Shown here in pieces: positions 17,031-26,438 of a stretch of 64,000 nucleotides of DNA. A model generated the notes under the pieces. It did not search any database, had not been told where the DNA came from, and saw only the letters and a list, made by a program, of their open reading frames with translations. The DNA comes from Actinomadura sp. J1-007 (GTDB lineage Bacteria; Actinomycetota; Actinomycetes; Streptosporangiales; Streptosporangiaceae): contig NZ_WING01000002.1 of assembly GCF_009793335.1 (NCBI RefSeq), positions 1-64,000 of the forward strand, read 5' to 3'. A program made the translations under genes and the position numbers. Positions within the stretch are counted from its first letter, which is position 1. Each line of letters opens with the position of its first letter.

Positions 17031-18502
17031 GTGACGGCAGAGGCCCGGCACGATGCCCACGACGCCCACGCCGAACGCGCCGTTCCCCATGGGGACGACC
17101 CGTGGCACAAGGTGTACGAGGCGCTCGACGACGAGCATGACTACGAGGTCCGCGAGATCGAGGGGCGGCTGCCGGAGGGGCTCGCCGGGACCCTGTACCG
17201 GAACGGCCCGGGCCGGTGGCGGGTGGGCGAGAGCCTGCTCGACCACATCTTCGACGGCGACGGGATGCTGTCGCTGTTCGCGTTCCCGGGCGACGGGCGG
17301 ATCCACTACCGCAACCGGTACGTGCGGACGCGCCACTACAGGTACGGGCAGCGCCACGGGCGGGTGGGGCTGCGCGGGCTCGGCACGCAGCGGCCCGGCG
17401 GGATGCTCGGCAACATGCTGCGCCCGCCCGCGAACGTCGCCAACACCGGGGTCGTCCTGCACGGCGGGCAGCTGCTCGCGCTGTGGGAGGGCGGGCGGCC
17501 GTTCCGCCTCGACCCCGACAGCCTGGAGACGTACGGGGAGCACTCGTTCGGCGGGCGGCTGAAGGTGATGTCGGCGTTCTCGGCGCATCCGTCGCGGTGT
17601 CCCGACACCGGGGAGCTGTTCAACTTCGGGATGGACTTCACGCGGGCGCGGAGCCTGCGCTGCTACCGCGTGGACGCGCGCGGGCGGCTCCACCACCTGC
17701 CGCGGATCTCCCTGCCGTACAGCCCGTGGAACCACGACTTCGCGCTCACCCGCCGCCACCTGGTCTTCGTCGTGAACCCGGTGATCCCGAAGGCCGCGCA
17801 GATCCTGCTCGGCACCGGCTCCATCGCGGACGGGCTGAGCTACGAGCCGCACCGTCCGACGTGCTTCACGATCGTTCCCCGGTACGGCGGCAGGGCGCGC
17901 GTCATCGAGCACGAGGCGCTGCTCGGGTTCCATTTCGTGAACGCCTTCGAGGACGGTGACGACATCGTCGTGGAATTCGTCCGCTTCGCCGATTGGGAAC
18001 AGGTGAGCACGGCGTTCCGCGACTTCCGGACGAGCGATTTCCCCTGGGGCTGCGCGCTGATGCGCTACCGCGTGAAGGCGTCGGGGGCGGTCGAAGAAGA
18101 GCAGGTGTGCGCGCTGCCCATGGAACTGCCGCATTCCGATGTCAGGCAGGCGGGCAGGCCGCACCGCTACACCTATTTCGCCGGTCGTACGGAATCGTCC
18201 ACCGGAATCCACGCCTACGACCACGCCACCGGCCGGCGCGCCGTTCACGAGCTGCCGCCCGGCCACGGCTTCGGGAGCCGGTGTTCGTGCCGCGCGAGCC
18301 CGGCGCCGCCGAGGGGGACGGCTGGCTGCTGACCCTCGCGTACGACCCGGACGAGCACCGCTCCCGGCTGCTCGTCCTGGACGCCCGGGACGTGGAGGCG
18401 GAGCCGGTCGCGGTGGCCCGGCTCCGCCATCACATTCCGATGGGATTCCACGGGTCGTTCACCCGGCGGATCGCACGGACGCCGGGACCGCGACCGGCAT
18501 AG
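17031..18502 (+). CDS. carotenoid oxygenase (RPE65/CCD family), one frame break
   Basis: About 490 residues. GTG 17031 is preferred because GAGGAGG lies six bases before it. Family blocks: GTLYRNGPGRW, DHIFDGDGMLSLFAF, NVANTGVVLHGGQLLALWEGG. The four iron-binding His are found in SAHPSRCPDTGE, PWNHDFALT, GFHFVNAFED and, after the break, MGFHGSF. The frame breaks at about 18273 (GGGAG where GGGGAG is needed); adding one G gives GHGFGEPVFVPREPG. Without it the protein would lose the fourth iron ligand. Likely cleaves a polyene or stilbene-like substrate with O2 in the cytosol. No carotenoid synthesis genes are nearby. Confidence 0.85.
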
Positions 18503-18611
18503 CGCGATATTTCCACCGGCCTGGTTAATCGTTCCGCCAATTCGGCGCCGTTCGGCGGCGGCGGTGTTTAGCCTCGGGTCCCCCATGTCCGGAAGGCCCG
18601 AGGGAGCAGGC

Positions 18612-20258
18612 GTGACACCCGAGAATGTCGAGACGAGATCCGAGGCGGAGACGCGGTACCGGGACCTTGTCCGGTTGGCGTATTTCGTTCTTCCCGGAAA
18701 GGGGAAACGGGTCCACCGGCTCGCGGTCGCGCGGCGCATCGTGGACGGCGCGACCGCCCGCCGCCCGAGCCGGGACGCCCGGCGCGGCGACGCGGCGGCG
18801 GACGAGGCGCGGCGCCGCACCCGCGTGCTGCGCACGGCGATGCGCCCGCCGCGCCGGCTCGGCGTCGGGCTCGGCCCGTGGCTGCGCGCGCTGCCCGCCC
18901 GCCTGCCCGACCCGGCGCTGACCGCCGCGCTGGCGCGGCTCGACCCGCCGGTCCGCGTCGCGTACGTGCTGCGCCGGGTGGCGGGGATGCCGCGGTACGC
19001 GGTCCGCGACCAGCTCGCCGACCTGCGCGTGCCCGACCCGTGGGCGGTGATCGAGGCCGCCGAGCGGGTCGAGGCCGTGCCGCCCGCCGGGCGCGCCGCG
19101 ACGTTCGAGCCCGCGCCGCTGCGTCCCGTCCGGCGCCGCTCGCCGCTGCCGATCGTGGCCGCCGGGGCGCTCACCGCCACGCTGATCGGCGCGCTCGTCG
19201 CGACGGAGAACGGCGGCTCGCTCCTCGCCGGACCGCTGTTCGGCGGCACGCGCCCCGCCGAGGCCCGCGACCTGCGGCTCACCGCCGCCGAGCCGGGCGC
19301 GTGGGCGAACGGCGCGCCCAGCCTCGACACGTGGCCCGCGCGGGGCGACCTGGCGTCCGACCGGGCGTTCACCCGCCGCGCCGTGGCCGCCTGGGCGCGC
19401 CTGCGCGGCGGGCACGGCGTCGGCGGCGCCGCGCAGCTCCTCTATGCGGGGCACGTGGACGGCACGCCGTTCGCGGTGCTGCGGCACGGCGTCCGCATCG
19501 CCCGCTACACCGGGACGAACGGCGCGCTCGACGTCGCCGCGGCGGGCGGCGACCCGACCGGGCCGATCGCGCTGCCCGGCGGGCGCTACCTGCTGTCGCC
19601 GTGGGACTCCGCCCCCGTGACGCCCGGCGGCCGCCGCCTCGCCGTCCGCGACGGCGTGACCGACCCGGTGACCGCGCGCACTCGCTGCGGGCGCGGCCCG
19701 CTGTTCCAGGTGAAGGGGCGGGACGGCGTGCGCACCGTCGGCGACCTCGGCGGGCCCCGGGCCGTCGTCCTCGGCCACCACACGCCCGCCCACAGGTTCC
19801 GGGCCGGGCACGCCGCGCCCGCCAAGCTCCAGCGCGCCGGGCTCGCGCTGTGGGAACGGCTCGCCTGCCACGTCCCGCGGACCGCGCGCCCGGTCGCCGA
19901 GGCCACCGCGTGGAACTTCTGGTCCGGCGAGCTCCCCTACGGCGCCGGGACGGCCGACTGGGTCTGCACGCGGATGGCGTTCGCGGGCGGCGGCACGGCC
20001 GGGCAGGCGACGCTGCTGCGCGCGGGGGAGCAGGGCTCGACCGGCTGGTGCGACGACCGCGGACCGGTGAGCGGCACGTGGTGGCAGGCGCCCTCAGGCG
20101 CCTGGTACTACTTCGCCGCCGCCGCCCGCGGCCTCGTCCCCCACGCGGACGGCCCGTTCCGAACGGCCCGGCTGACCGGCCGCCTCCTCGTCGCCACCCC
20201 GCCCGCCGCCGGAGCGCGGCCCGAGGCCCCCGTCTCCCTCGCCGCCCGCACCGGCTGA
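18612..20258 (+). CDS. single-pass membrane protein with sigma-like N-terminus
   Basis: 548 residues; GTG 18612 after AGGGAGCAGG. Residues about 10-165 look like a degenerate RNA-polymerase sigma factor: YRDLVRLAYFVLPGKGKRVH (region-2-like) and LDPPVRVAYVLRRVAGMPRY (region-4-like). Then one membrane helix (LPIVAAGALTATLIGALVA, about 178-197) and an extracytoplasmic domain of 340 residues with paired Cys (ARTRCGRGP, LACHVPR, WVCTRM, GWCDDRG). I know such proteins only as conserved actinobacterial hypotheticals. A membrane-tethered sigma-like sensor is a guess from this layout. Confidence 0.65.
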   Translation: MTPENVETRSEAETRYRDLVRLAYFVLPGKGKRVHRLAVARRIVDGATARRPSRDARRGDAAADEARRRTRVLRTAMRPPRRLGVGLGPWLRALPARLPDPALTAALARLDPPVRVAYVLRRVAGMPRYAVRDQLADLRVPDPWAVIEAAERVEAVPPAGRAATFEPAPLRPVRRRSPLPIVAAGALTATLIGALVATENGGSLLAGPLFGGTRPAEARDLRLTAAEPGAWANGAPSLDTWPARGDLASDRAFTRRAVAAWARLRGGHGVGGAAQLLYAGHVDGTPFAVLRHGVRIARYTGTNGALDVAAAGGDPTGPIALPGGRYLLSPWDSAPVTPGGRRLAVRDGVTDPVTARTRCGRGPLFQVKGRDGVRTVGDLGGPRAVVLGHHTPAHRFRAGHAAPAKLQRAGLALWERLACHVPRTARPVAEATAWNFWSGELPYGAGTADWVCTRMAFAGGGTAGQATLLRAGEQGSTGWCDDRGPVSGTWWQAPSGAWYYFAAAARGLVPHADGPFRTARLTGRLLVATPPAAGARPEAPVSLAARTG

Positions 20259-20269
20259 CCCGGGTCAGC
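20254..20269 (+). terminator. hairpin over stop codon
   Basis: GCTGAC-CCGG-GTCAGC, a perfect 6-bp stem with four-base loop overlapping the TGA of the upstream gene. No T-run; GC-type hairpin terminator or stop-codon structure. Confidence 0.35.
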
Positions 20270-20350
20270 GGGCGCTTACCGCGATCGGGCAGACTGGGGG
20301 GCGCACCGAACGAGGTTCACCCGGGGTCGCCGGGGAAAGGGGTCGCAGAC

Positions 20351-21505
20351 ATGGGCAAGGGTCCGCTCTCCGGAGTGCGCGTGATCGAGCTGGCCGGCAT
20401 CGGGCCCGGGCCGTTCGCCGCGATGCTGCTGGCCGACCTCGGCGCGGACGTGATCCGGGTGGACCGCGCCTCCGCCGCGTCCGGCGGCGGCGGCTTCGGC
20501 GGCACCGACTTCACCAACCGGGGCAAGCGCTCCATCGCGATCGACCTCAAGAGCGAGCGCGGCAAGGACGTCGTGCTGCGCCTGGTGGAGAGGTCCGACG
20601 TCCTGCTCGAAGGGTTCCGGCCCGGCGTCACCGAGCGCCTCGGCCTCGGCCCGGACGACTGCCTCGCCCGCAACCCGAGGCTGGTGTACGGGCGGATGAC
20701 CGGGTGGGGCCAGGAGGGCGCGCTCGCGCAGAGCGCCGGGCACGACGTGGCGTACATCGCGATCACCGGCGCCCTGCACGCGATCGGCCGCGCGGGCGGC
20801 CCGCCGCAGATCCCGCTGAACCTGCTCGGCGACTTCGCGGGCGGCAGCATGTACCTCGTCGTCGGCGTCCTGTCCGCCCTGCTGGAGTCGAAGGTCTCCG
20901 GGAAGGGGCAGGTGGTGGACGCCGCGATCGTGGACGGCGCCGCCCACCTGTCCACGTTCATCCACGGCTTCCTCGCGGGCGGCATGTGGCAGGACGAGCG
21001 CGGCGTCAACATGCTCGACTCGGGCGCCCCCTGGTACGACGTCTACGAGACCGCCGACGGACGGCACATGGCGGTCGGCGCGATCGAGCCCCAGTTCTAC
21101 GCCGAGCTGCTGCGGCTGCTCGGCCTGGACGGCGACGACACGCTGCCCGGCCAGCACGACCGGAGCCGCTGGCCCGAGCTGCGCGAGCGCTTCGCCGCCG
21201 CGTTCAAGGCGCGGACGCGCGACGAGTGGGCCGAGGTGTTCCTGCCCAGCGACGCGTGCGTGGCGCCCGTCCTGTCGATGCGCGAGGCCGCCGTCCACCC
21301 GTACAACACCGAGCGCGAGGTCTTCGTCGAGCGCGGGGGGCAGCACCAGCCCGCGCCCGCGCCGCGCTTCTCGCGGACGCCCGCCGGCACCGACGGCGTC
21401 CCGGTCCTGCCCGGCGGCCAGAGCCGCGACGTCCTCACCGACCTCGGCTTCGAGGACGCGGAGGAACTGCTCGCCTCCGGCGCGGTGCGGGCCGCCGGCT
21501 CCTGA
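20351..21505 (+). CDS. CaiB/BaiF CoA-transferase family, alpha-methylacyl-CoA racemase-like
   Basis: 384 residues, ATG 20351. Class III CoA-transferase fold: GVRVIELAGIGPGPFAAMLLADLGADVIRV at the N-terminus, FTNRGKRSIAIDLKS, YGRMTGWGQEG, and the active-site His-Asp pair of the racemase subgroup in AGHDVAY and LLGDFAGGS. These match the Mcr/AMACR branch, which epimerises 2-methyl-branched acyl-CoAs before beta-oxidation of branched lipids or sterol side chains. Single gene between a hairpin and a strong terminator. Formyl/succinyl-CoA transferase activity is the alternative, but the GDFAGGS block favours racemase. Confidence 0.85.
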   Translation: MGKGPLSGVRVIELAGIGPGPFAAMLLADLGADVIRVDRASAASGGGGFGGTDFTNRGKRSIAIDLKSERGKDVVLRLVERSDVLLEGFRPGVTERLGLGPDDCLARNPRLVYGRMTGWGQEGALAQSAGHDVAYIAITGALHAIGRAGGPPQIPLNLLGDFAGGSMYLVVGVLSALLESKVSGKGQVVDAAIVDGAAHLSTFIHGFLAGGMWQDERGVNMLDSGAPWYDVYETADGRHMAVGAIEPQFYAELLRLLGLDGDDTLPGQHDRSRWPELRERFAAAFKARTRDEWAEVFLPSDACVAPVLSMREAAVHPYNTEREVFVERGGQHQPAPAPRFSRTPAGTDGVPVLPGGQSRDVLTDLGFEDAEELLASGAVRAAGS

Positions 21506-21514
21506 GCCGTACGC

Positions 21515-21548
21515 CCGCGCGCCGCCCGTTCGGACGGGCGGCGCGCGG
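21515..21548. terminator. bidirectional hairpin terminator
   Basis: A perfect 15-bp GC stem with the stable TCGG loop (21530-21533) between the convergent CoA-transferase and cupin genes. Confidence 0.75.
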
Positions 21549-21557
21549 CGTCCGCGG

Positions 21558-21947
21558 TCACACGTCGGAGCGCTTCTCCTGACGGCTGCCCCGGCGGAGG
21601 GCGACCGACATCACGACGGACGGCTCGTCCAGCTCCAGCCGGTGCCACCGCCCCCGCGGGACGATCACCGCGCCGCCCGCGGAGAGCCTCACCTCCGTCT
21701 CGTCCCCGTCCGGCGACTCGGGGCGGAAGTACACGCGCAGCGCGCCGGACAGGCAGCAGACCGCCTCCTCGGCGGCCGGGTGCACCTCCCAGTGGTCGGC
21801 GTGGACGTCGGCGTCGGTCTCGACGCGGAACGTCGCGAGCTGCCAGGCGCCGTCGTCCTCGGTCATCCGGGGCTCGGCGGCCTCGACCCTGCCGCCGTCG
21901 CCGAACGTGATGGCGGAGGAGAGCATGTCGACGGTCGTGACGGTCAT
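21558..21947 (-). CDS. cupin-domain protein
   Basis: 129 residues. Small single-domain cupin: DADVHADHWEVHPAAEEAVCCLSGALRVYF and AGGAVIVPRGRWHRLELDEP carry the two cupin motifs, with metal-ligand candidates H (HADH), E (AAEE) and H (RWHR). The ATG overlaps the MFS stop (ATGA), so it is co-translated with the efflux pump. It may bind or modify the transported compound; substrate unknown. Confidence 0.8.
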   Translation of the reverse strand: MTVTTVDMLSSAITFGDGGRVEAAEPRMTEDDGAWQLATFRVETDADVHADHWEVHPAAEEAVCCLSGALRVYFRPESPDGDETEVRLSAGGAVIVPRGRWHRLELDEPSVVMSVALRRGSRQEKRSDV

Positions 21948-23376
21948 GAGGGGATCCCTTCCAGTTCTGCTTCACGGTGTTCCGGGACGTCCGCGGGGCG
22001 GCGCCTCGGGAGGACGGCGGCCGCGACGGCGGCGGCGGTCAGGAACAGGCCCGCGCCGACCGCGAGGCTCAGCGCGTAGCCGTCGTTCAGGGCGGACGGG
22101 GACGCGGACGAGCCCGTACGGGCGGCGGCGACGGTCGCGAGGACCGCGAGGCCCACGCACCCGCCGAGCTGGCGCGCGCTGTTCAGGACGCCGGACGCCA
22201 TGCCGGCCTCGCGCGGGGGACGCCGGTCGTCGCGGCGTCCGCGACGGGGGACAGGACGAGGCCGACGCCGACGCTGCCCAGCAGGGACGGGCCGAGGACG
22301 TCGGCGAGGAAGCTCCCGCCCGGACTGATCATGCTGAACCAGGCCAGCCCCGCCGCCGCGAGGACCGCTCCCGGGACGAGCGCGACGCGCGGCGTCCGGC
22401 GGGCGGTCAGCCGCGTCGCGAGCACCGCTCCGACGACGACGCCGAGGGAGAACGGCAGGAACGCGGCGCCCGTCGCGGCGGCGCCCATGCCGAGCACCTG
22501 CTGCATGTAGAGCGAGACGAAGTAGAACGCGGCGAACTGGCCCGCGGCGGCCAGGAACACGACCACGTTGGCGCCCGCGACCCAGCGGCCGCGCAGCAGG
22601 CCGAGGCGGATGAGCGGGTCCGCGGTCCGCGCCTCCACGAGGACGAACGCGGCGAGCAGCACGGCGGCGGCGAGCAGCGTCCCCAGCGTCGTGGCCGACG
22701 TCCAGCCGTACCGGTCGGTGCGGACGACGCCGAGGACCAGGCACCCGGTCCCGAGCGTCGCGAGCGCGGCGCCCGGCAGGTCGGGCCGCGCGCGCCGCAC
22801 GGGCGGGTCGGCGGGCAGGCCGGACGCGGCGAGGTGCAGCGCCGCCGCGACGATCGGCAGGTTGACCAGCATCACCCACCGCCAGCCCGCGTACTCGGTG
22901 AGCAGCCCGCCGGCGAGGACGCCGACCGCGCCGCCCGCCGCGTTCACCGCGCTCCAGATCCCGAGCGCGCGGACGCGGGCCGGCCCCTGCGGGAACGCGG
23001 TGGTGAGGGCGGCCAGCGCGGCGGGCGCGACGGCCGCGGCGGCGAGGCCCTGGACGGCGCGGGCGGCGATGAGCTGCCACGGCGCCTGGGCGAGGCCGCC
23101 CGCGAGGGACGCCAGCCCGAACACGACGAGTCCACCGACGAACAGCCTGCGCCGGCCGTACAGGTCGCAGGCCCGGCCGCCGAGCAGCAGGAACCCGCCG
23201 AACGTCAGGGCGTAGACGTGCACGACCCACGACAGGTCGAGGGGCGCGAAGCCGAGGGAGGTGCGGACGGCGGGCAGCGCGACGTTGACGACGGACATGT
23301 CCAGGGCGACGACGAACTGCGCCACGGCCGCCGCCGCCAGCACGAGCCCCGGATGCCCCCGAGAATTTTTATACAT
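21944..23376 (-). CDS. MFS drug-efflux transporter (DHA2, EmrB/QacA type), one frame break
   Basis: About 477 residues, 14-helix type. Motif A-like GGRACDLYGRRRLF follows helix 2; WRWVMLVNLPI and the motif C region are typical of proton-driven DHA2 exporters. The frame breaks at about 22211; adding one G gives VPRGEAGMASGVLNSARQLGG, the standard family sequence. The start ATG 23376 has no ribosome site but lies six bases after a TATTTT box, so translation is probably leaderless. Divergent from a TetR gene, which likely represses it, and coupled to a cupin. Confidence 0.85.
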
Positions 23377-23411
23377 GTAAGAAAAATAGCGGGCGGCCTT
23401 CCGGCTGTCCA
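23366..23411 (-). promoter_or_regulatory. leaderless MFS promoter with overlapping palindrome
   Basis: On the minus strand: -35 TGGACA (23411-23406), 17-base spacer, -10 TATTTT (23388-23383), six bases, then ATG (23376). A palindrome centred on ACATGT (23366-23385, eight of ten pairs match) covers the -10 edge and start codon. Probable operator of the divergent TetR. Confidence 0.6.
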
Positions 23412-23432
23412 GCGATGGGCGATGATGTGGGC

Positions 23433-24098
23433 ATGCCACAGCCGACGTCCGAGCGCCGGGGAGCCGGCCGCCCGCCCCGCATCTCGCGCCCGGAGATCCT
23501 CGCCGCGGCGCGCGCGGTGATCGACGCCGAGGGCGTCGCGAAGCTGACGATGCGGCGGCTCGCCAGGGAGGTCGGCAGCACGCCGATGGCGCTCTACCAC
23601 CACGTGCGCGACAAGGAGGAGCTGCTGCTCCTGCTGCTCGCCGAGTACGCCGCCGGGATGCCGCGCCCCGCGCTGCCGGACGACCCGCGCGAGCGGATCC
23701 TCGCCGTCGCGACCGGGATGCGCGACGGCCTCGCCGGATGCCCGTGGATCGTCGAGGTGCTCGCCGCCGACGACCTGCTCGCCTCCGAGGCCCTCTGGTA
23801 CGGCGACCGGATCGTGGACGCCTTCATGGCCGGCGGCCTCGCCACGGAGGCCGCGGTGCACGCCTACCGCGCGATCTGGTACTACACCGCCGGGGAGATC
23901 ATCGTCCGGGCGAGCGCGGGCCGCCGCGCCGAGGCCGGACGGCCGACGTACCGCGAGACGGTGTTCGCCGACGTCGACGCCGCCGAGTACCCGCGGCTCG
24001 CCGAGATCGGCGCCGACTGGATCCCGCTGACCGCCCAGGACGCCTACGCCGACGGGCTGAGCGCCCTGGTCGACGGCCTCCTGGCACGCGCCGCCTGA
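23433..24098 (+). CDS. TetR-family regulator (TetR-C type) of MFS gene
   Basis: 221 residues, ATG 23433. HTH: LTMRRLAREVGSTPMALYHHVRDKEELL, with YHHV/DKEEL as in classical TetR proteins. The C-terminal domain (WYGDRIVDAFMAGGLATEAAVHAYRAIWYYTAGEIIV) resembles TetR_C. The short divergent intergenic space contains the palindrome at 23366-23385, so it is the likely repressor of the MFS/cupin pair and responds to a transported compound. Confidence 0.85.
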   Translation: MPQPTSERRGAGRPPRISRPEILAAARAVIDAEGVAKLTMRRLAREVGSTPMALYHHVRDKEELLLLLLAEYAAGMPRPALPDDPRERILAVATGMRDGLAGCPWIVEVLAADDLLASEALWYGDRIVDAFMAGGLATEAAVHAYRAIWYYTAGEIIVRASAGRRAEAGRPTYRETVFADVDAAEYPRLAEIGADWIPLTAQDAYADGLSALVDGLLARAA

Positions 24099-24316
24099 CC
24101 GACCGGCCCGTCCGGTCCGCCGGGCCCGACCGGGGCGGTCCGTCCGGTCCGTTCGGCCGCCGGGCCCGTCCGGGCCGTCCGGGGCGGGCCGTCCGGCTGT
24201 CCCGACCGGGCCGGGCCGTCGGGCTGCCGCGGCCGGTCCGGGCCGTCCGGCTGCTGCGGCGGGGTCGGGCCGTGCGGCCGGCCCGGCCGGTGCGGCGGGG
24301 TGCGGCCGGGGCTCGC
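24099..24316. repeat. GC-rich low-complexity spacer
   Basis: 218 bases of irregular CCGGNCCGTCCGG units between the convergent TetR and LacI genes. Many overlapping hairpins can form and may act as terminators for both genes. No coding signal. Confidence 0.6.
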
Positions 24317-25339
24317 TCAGCGGGCGGTGCTGGCCCTCGGGATCAGGCGCGGCGCCGGGCCGGGGACGGAGGCCGCCTCGCCGGCCCGGCCCTCGATCCG
24401 GTCGAGCAGCAGCGCGACGGCCCGTTCGGCGAGGCCCTCCAGACGCAGGTCGAGCGCGGTGAGCGGCGGGTCGGCGCTGCGCGAGCGGTCGCCGTCGTAG
24501 TTGGTCGCGACGAGCAGGTCGCCGGGCACGTCCCGGCCGAGTTCGCGGGCCGCGCTCAGGGCGCCGACGGCGAACGCGTCGATCGGCGCGTACACCGCGT
24601 CCACGGACGGGTGCTCGCGCAGCAGGGCGAGGGTGGCGTCGTGGCCCGCCCGGGCGCCGCCGTGCTCGTCGGCGCGCGCCACGTGCGCGGGCAGCCCGCG
24701 CTCGGCCGCCCACGTGCGCAGGTAGGCGCACACGTCCTCGGTGGTGGACCGGGCCTGCGCGGTCACCACGACGGCGATCTCGCGGCAGCCGCGGTCGGCG
24801 AGGTGGCCGAGGACCACGTCGGCGCCGGACGCGCCGCGGTCGACCCACGCCATCGTGCCGCCGGGCGTCGGGTCGCGGCCGATCGCGACGGCCGGCAGCC
24901 CGCGCGCGGCGAGCCGCTCGCCCGCCCAGTGCCCGAGCACCGGCTCGATGACCAGCGCGCCGTCGACGTCGAGCCGGTCGATGAACGCGCCGTCCTCGAC
25001 CGGCGGGACCAGCATCAGCGCGTAGCCGCGGTCGAGCGCGGCGCGGGCGGCGGCCATGCCGATCTCCATGAAGAACCCGAGCCGCGAGGTGCCGCCGACG
25101 ATCGCGGGCGGCATGGTGCTGACCAGCGCGATCGCCTGCGAACGGCCCGAGCGCAGGTGCCGGGCGCGGACGCTCGGGCGGTAGCCGAGCTCGCTCGCGA
25201 GCGCCCTGATCCGCGCGCGCGTGCGCGGGTCGAGGGTGCCCTTGTCGTTGAGGGCCCAGGACACCGCGGTCGTGGACACCCCGGCCGCCTCGGCGACGTC
25301 GGCGATCGTCACGCGGCGCGCGCCGGTCACGCTGCCCAC
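24317..25339 (-). CDS. LacI-family regulator
   Basis: 340 residues. N-terminal HTH VTIADVAEAAGVSTTAVSWALNDKG (residues 10-34) with hinge-helix region RARHLRSGRSQ, then a periplasmic-binding-protein-like sugar/nucleoside domain (DGALVIEPVLGHWAGERLAARGLPAVAIGRD; VYAPIDAFAVGALSAARELG; LTALDLRLEGLAERAVALLLDRI). Divergent from the nucleoside hydrolase gene; it probably represses that gene and the transporter genes downstream of it, with a nucleoside or related sugar as inducer. Confidence 0.9.
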   Translation of the reverse strand: MGSVTGARRVTIADVAEAAGVSTTAVSWALNDKGTLDPRTRARIRALASELGYRPSVRARHLRSGRSQAIALVSTMPPAIVGGTSRLGFFMEIGMAAARAALDRGYALMLVPPVEDGAFIDRLDVDGALVIEPVLGHWAGERLAARGLPAVAIGRDPTPGGTMAWVDRGASGADVVLGHLADRGCREIAVVVTAQARSTTEDVCAYLRTWAAERGLPAHVARADEHGGARAGHDATLALLREHPSVDAVYAPIDAFAVGALSAARELGRDVPGDLLVATNYDGDRSRSADPPLTALDLRLEGLAERAVALLLDRIEGRAGEAASVPGPAPRLIPRASTAR

Positions 25340-25378
25340 CTCCGGATCCGGTGCCGGGCCCGCCCGCCGGACCCGCCC

Positions 25379-25426
25379 TTGACACTAGACGCAGCATCGA
25401 GTCTACTTCTAATTAATCGTTTATTA
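25379..25426 (+). promoter_or_regulatory. promoter of nucleoside hydrolase gene with LacI-like operator
   Basis: TTGACA (25379-25384), 17 bases, TCTACT (25402-25407): a good housekeeping promoter, rare in this GC-rich window. Directly downstream, ATTAATCGTTTATTA (about 25412-25426) is an imperfect palindrome around a central CG, the usual design of LacI-family operators, placed to block elongation or initiation. Confidence 0.6.
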
Positions 25427-25451
25427 CCTGCTTTTTAACCCTGGAGGCCGG

Positions 25452-26384
25452 GTGTCCGTACTGGTGGTCGACACGGACCCGGGACTCGACGACGCGCACG
25501 CGCTCGCGATGGCGCTGACCCCGACGGCGGCCCGCCCCGCGCCGCCCGTCGCCGCCGTCTGCACCGTCGCGGGCAACGTGGACGTCGGCCGGGTCACCGC
25601 CAACGCGCGCTGGCTCCTCGGCGCCTACGGCGTCGGGGACGTGCCGGTGCACCGCGGCGCGTCCGGCCCCCTCGCCGGCCCCCGGGTGGACGCCGCGGAG
25701 ATCCACGGCGCGGACGGGCTCGGCGGCGTCCCCCGGCACCGGGTCCCGGACGTGCCCGAGACCGCGGGCGCGGCGGCGCTCGCGCTGATCGACGCCGCCC
25801 GCCGCCACCCCGGCGAGACGACCGTCGTCGCGCTCGGGCCGCTCACCAACCTCGCGCTCGCCGTCCGCCTCGAACCCCGCCTGCCCGAGCTGGTGGACCG
25901 CGTCGTCGTCATGGGCGGCGCGATCGACGGCCGCGGCAACCTGACGATGAACGCCGAGTTCAACACCGGCGCCGACCCCGCCGCCGCCGACCTGGTCTTC
26001 GCCGAGTTCTCCCGGGTGACGCTGATCTCCTGGGAGACCACGATGGCGCACCCGTTCACGCCGGGGGAGTTCGCCGGGTTCTTCGCGGGGGACGCGCGCC
26101 CGGCGCGGGTGCTGGACGAGGTGGTCCGGCACCGGTTCGCGGCCGACCCCGCGTACGCGAACCGCCCGTCGTTCCTGCGCCCCGACCCGCTCGCCATGGC
26201 CGTCGCGCTCGACCCGTCGATCGTCACCCGCGCCGAGACCCACCGGATCTACGTCGGGTACGGCCCCGGCCTCGACCGCGGCCTCACCGTCGTGGACTGG
26301 CTCGACCGGTACGACGACCGTCCCGCCGTGCAGATCGTCCTGGAGGTGGACCGGCCCCGCCTCCTCGACCTGCTCCGGATCTGA
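25452..26384 (+). CDS. nucleoside hydrolase (IunH family)
   Basis: 310 residues, GTG 25452. The signature DTDPGLDDA (residues 7-15) supplies the Ca2+-binding Asp cluster. TTVVALGPLTNLALAVRLEP, VVMGGAIDGRGNLTMNAEFNTGADPAAA and RPDPLAMAVALDP are family blocks. It hydrolyses the N-glycosidic bond of purine or pyrimidine nucleosides to ribose and base. First gene after the LacI-controlled promoter; the ABC transporter and amidohydrolase follow on the same strand, implying import, deglycosylation and deamination of a nucleoside-like compound. Confidence 0.92.
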   Translation: MSVLVVDTDPGLDDAHALAMALTPTAARPAPPVAAVCTVAGNVDVGRVTANARWLLGAYGVGDVPVHRGASGPLAGPRVDAAEIHGADGLGGVPRHRVPDVPETAGAAALALIDAARRHPGETTVVALGPLTNLALAVRLEPRLPELVDRVVVMGGAIDGRGNLTMNAEFNTGADPAAADLVFAEFSRVTLISWETTMAHPFTPGEFAGFFAGDARPARVLDEVVRHRFAADPAYANRPSFLRPDPLAMAVALDPSIVTRAETHRIYVGYGPGLDRGLTVVDWLDRYDDRPAVQIVLEVDRPRLLDLLRI

Positions 26385-26438
26385 CCTGCTCCGGATCTGA
26401 CCCCGTTGCCGTTCCCACGTCCCCGTTCAGGAGGCCCC

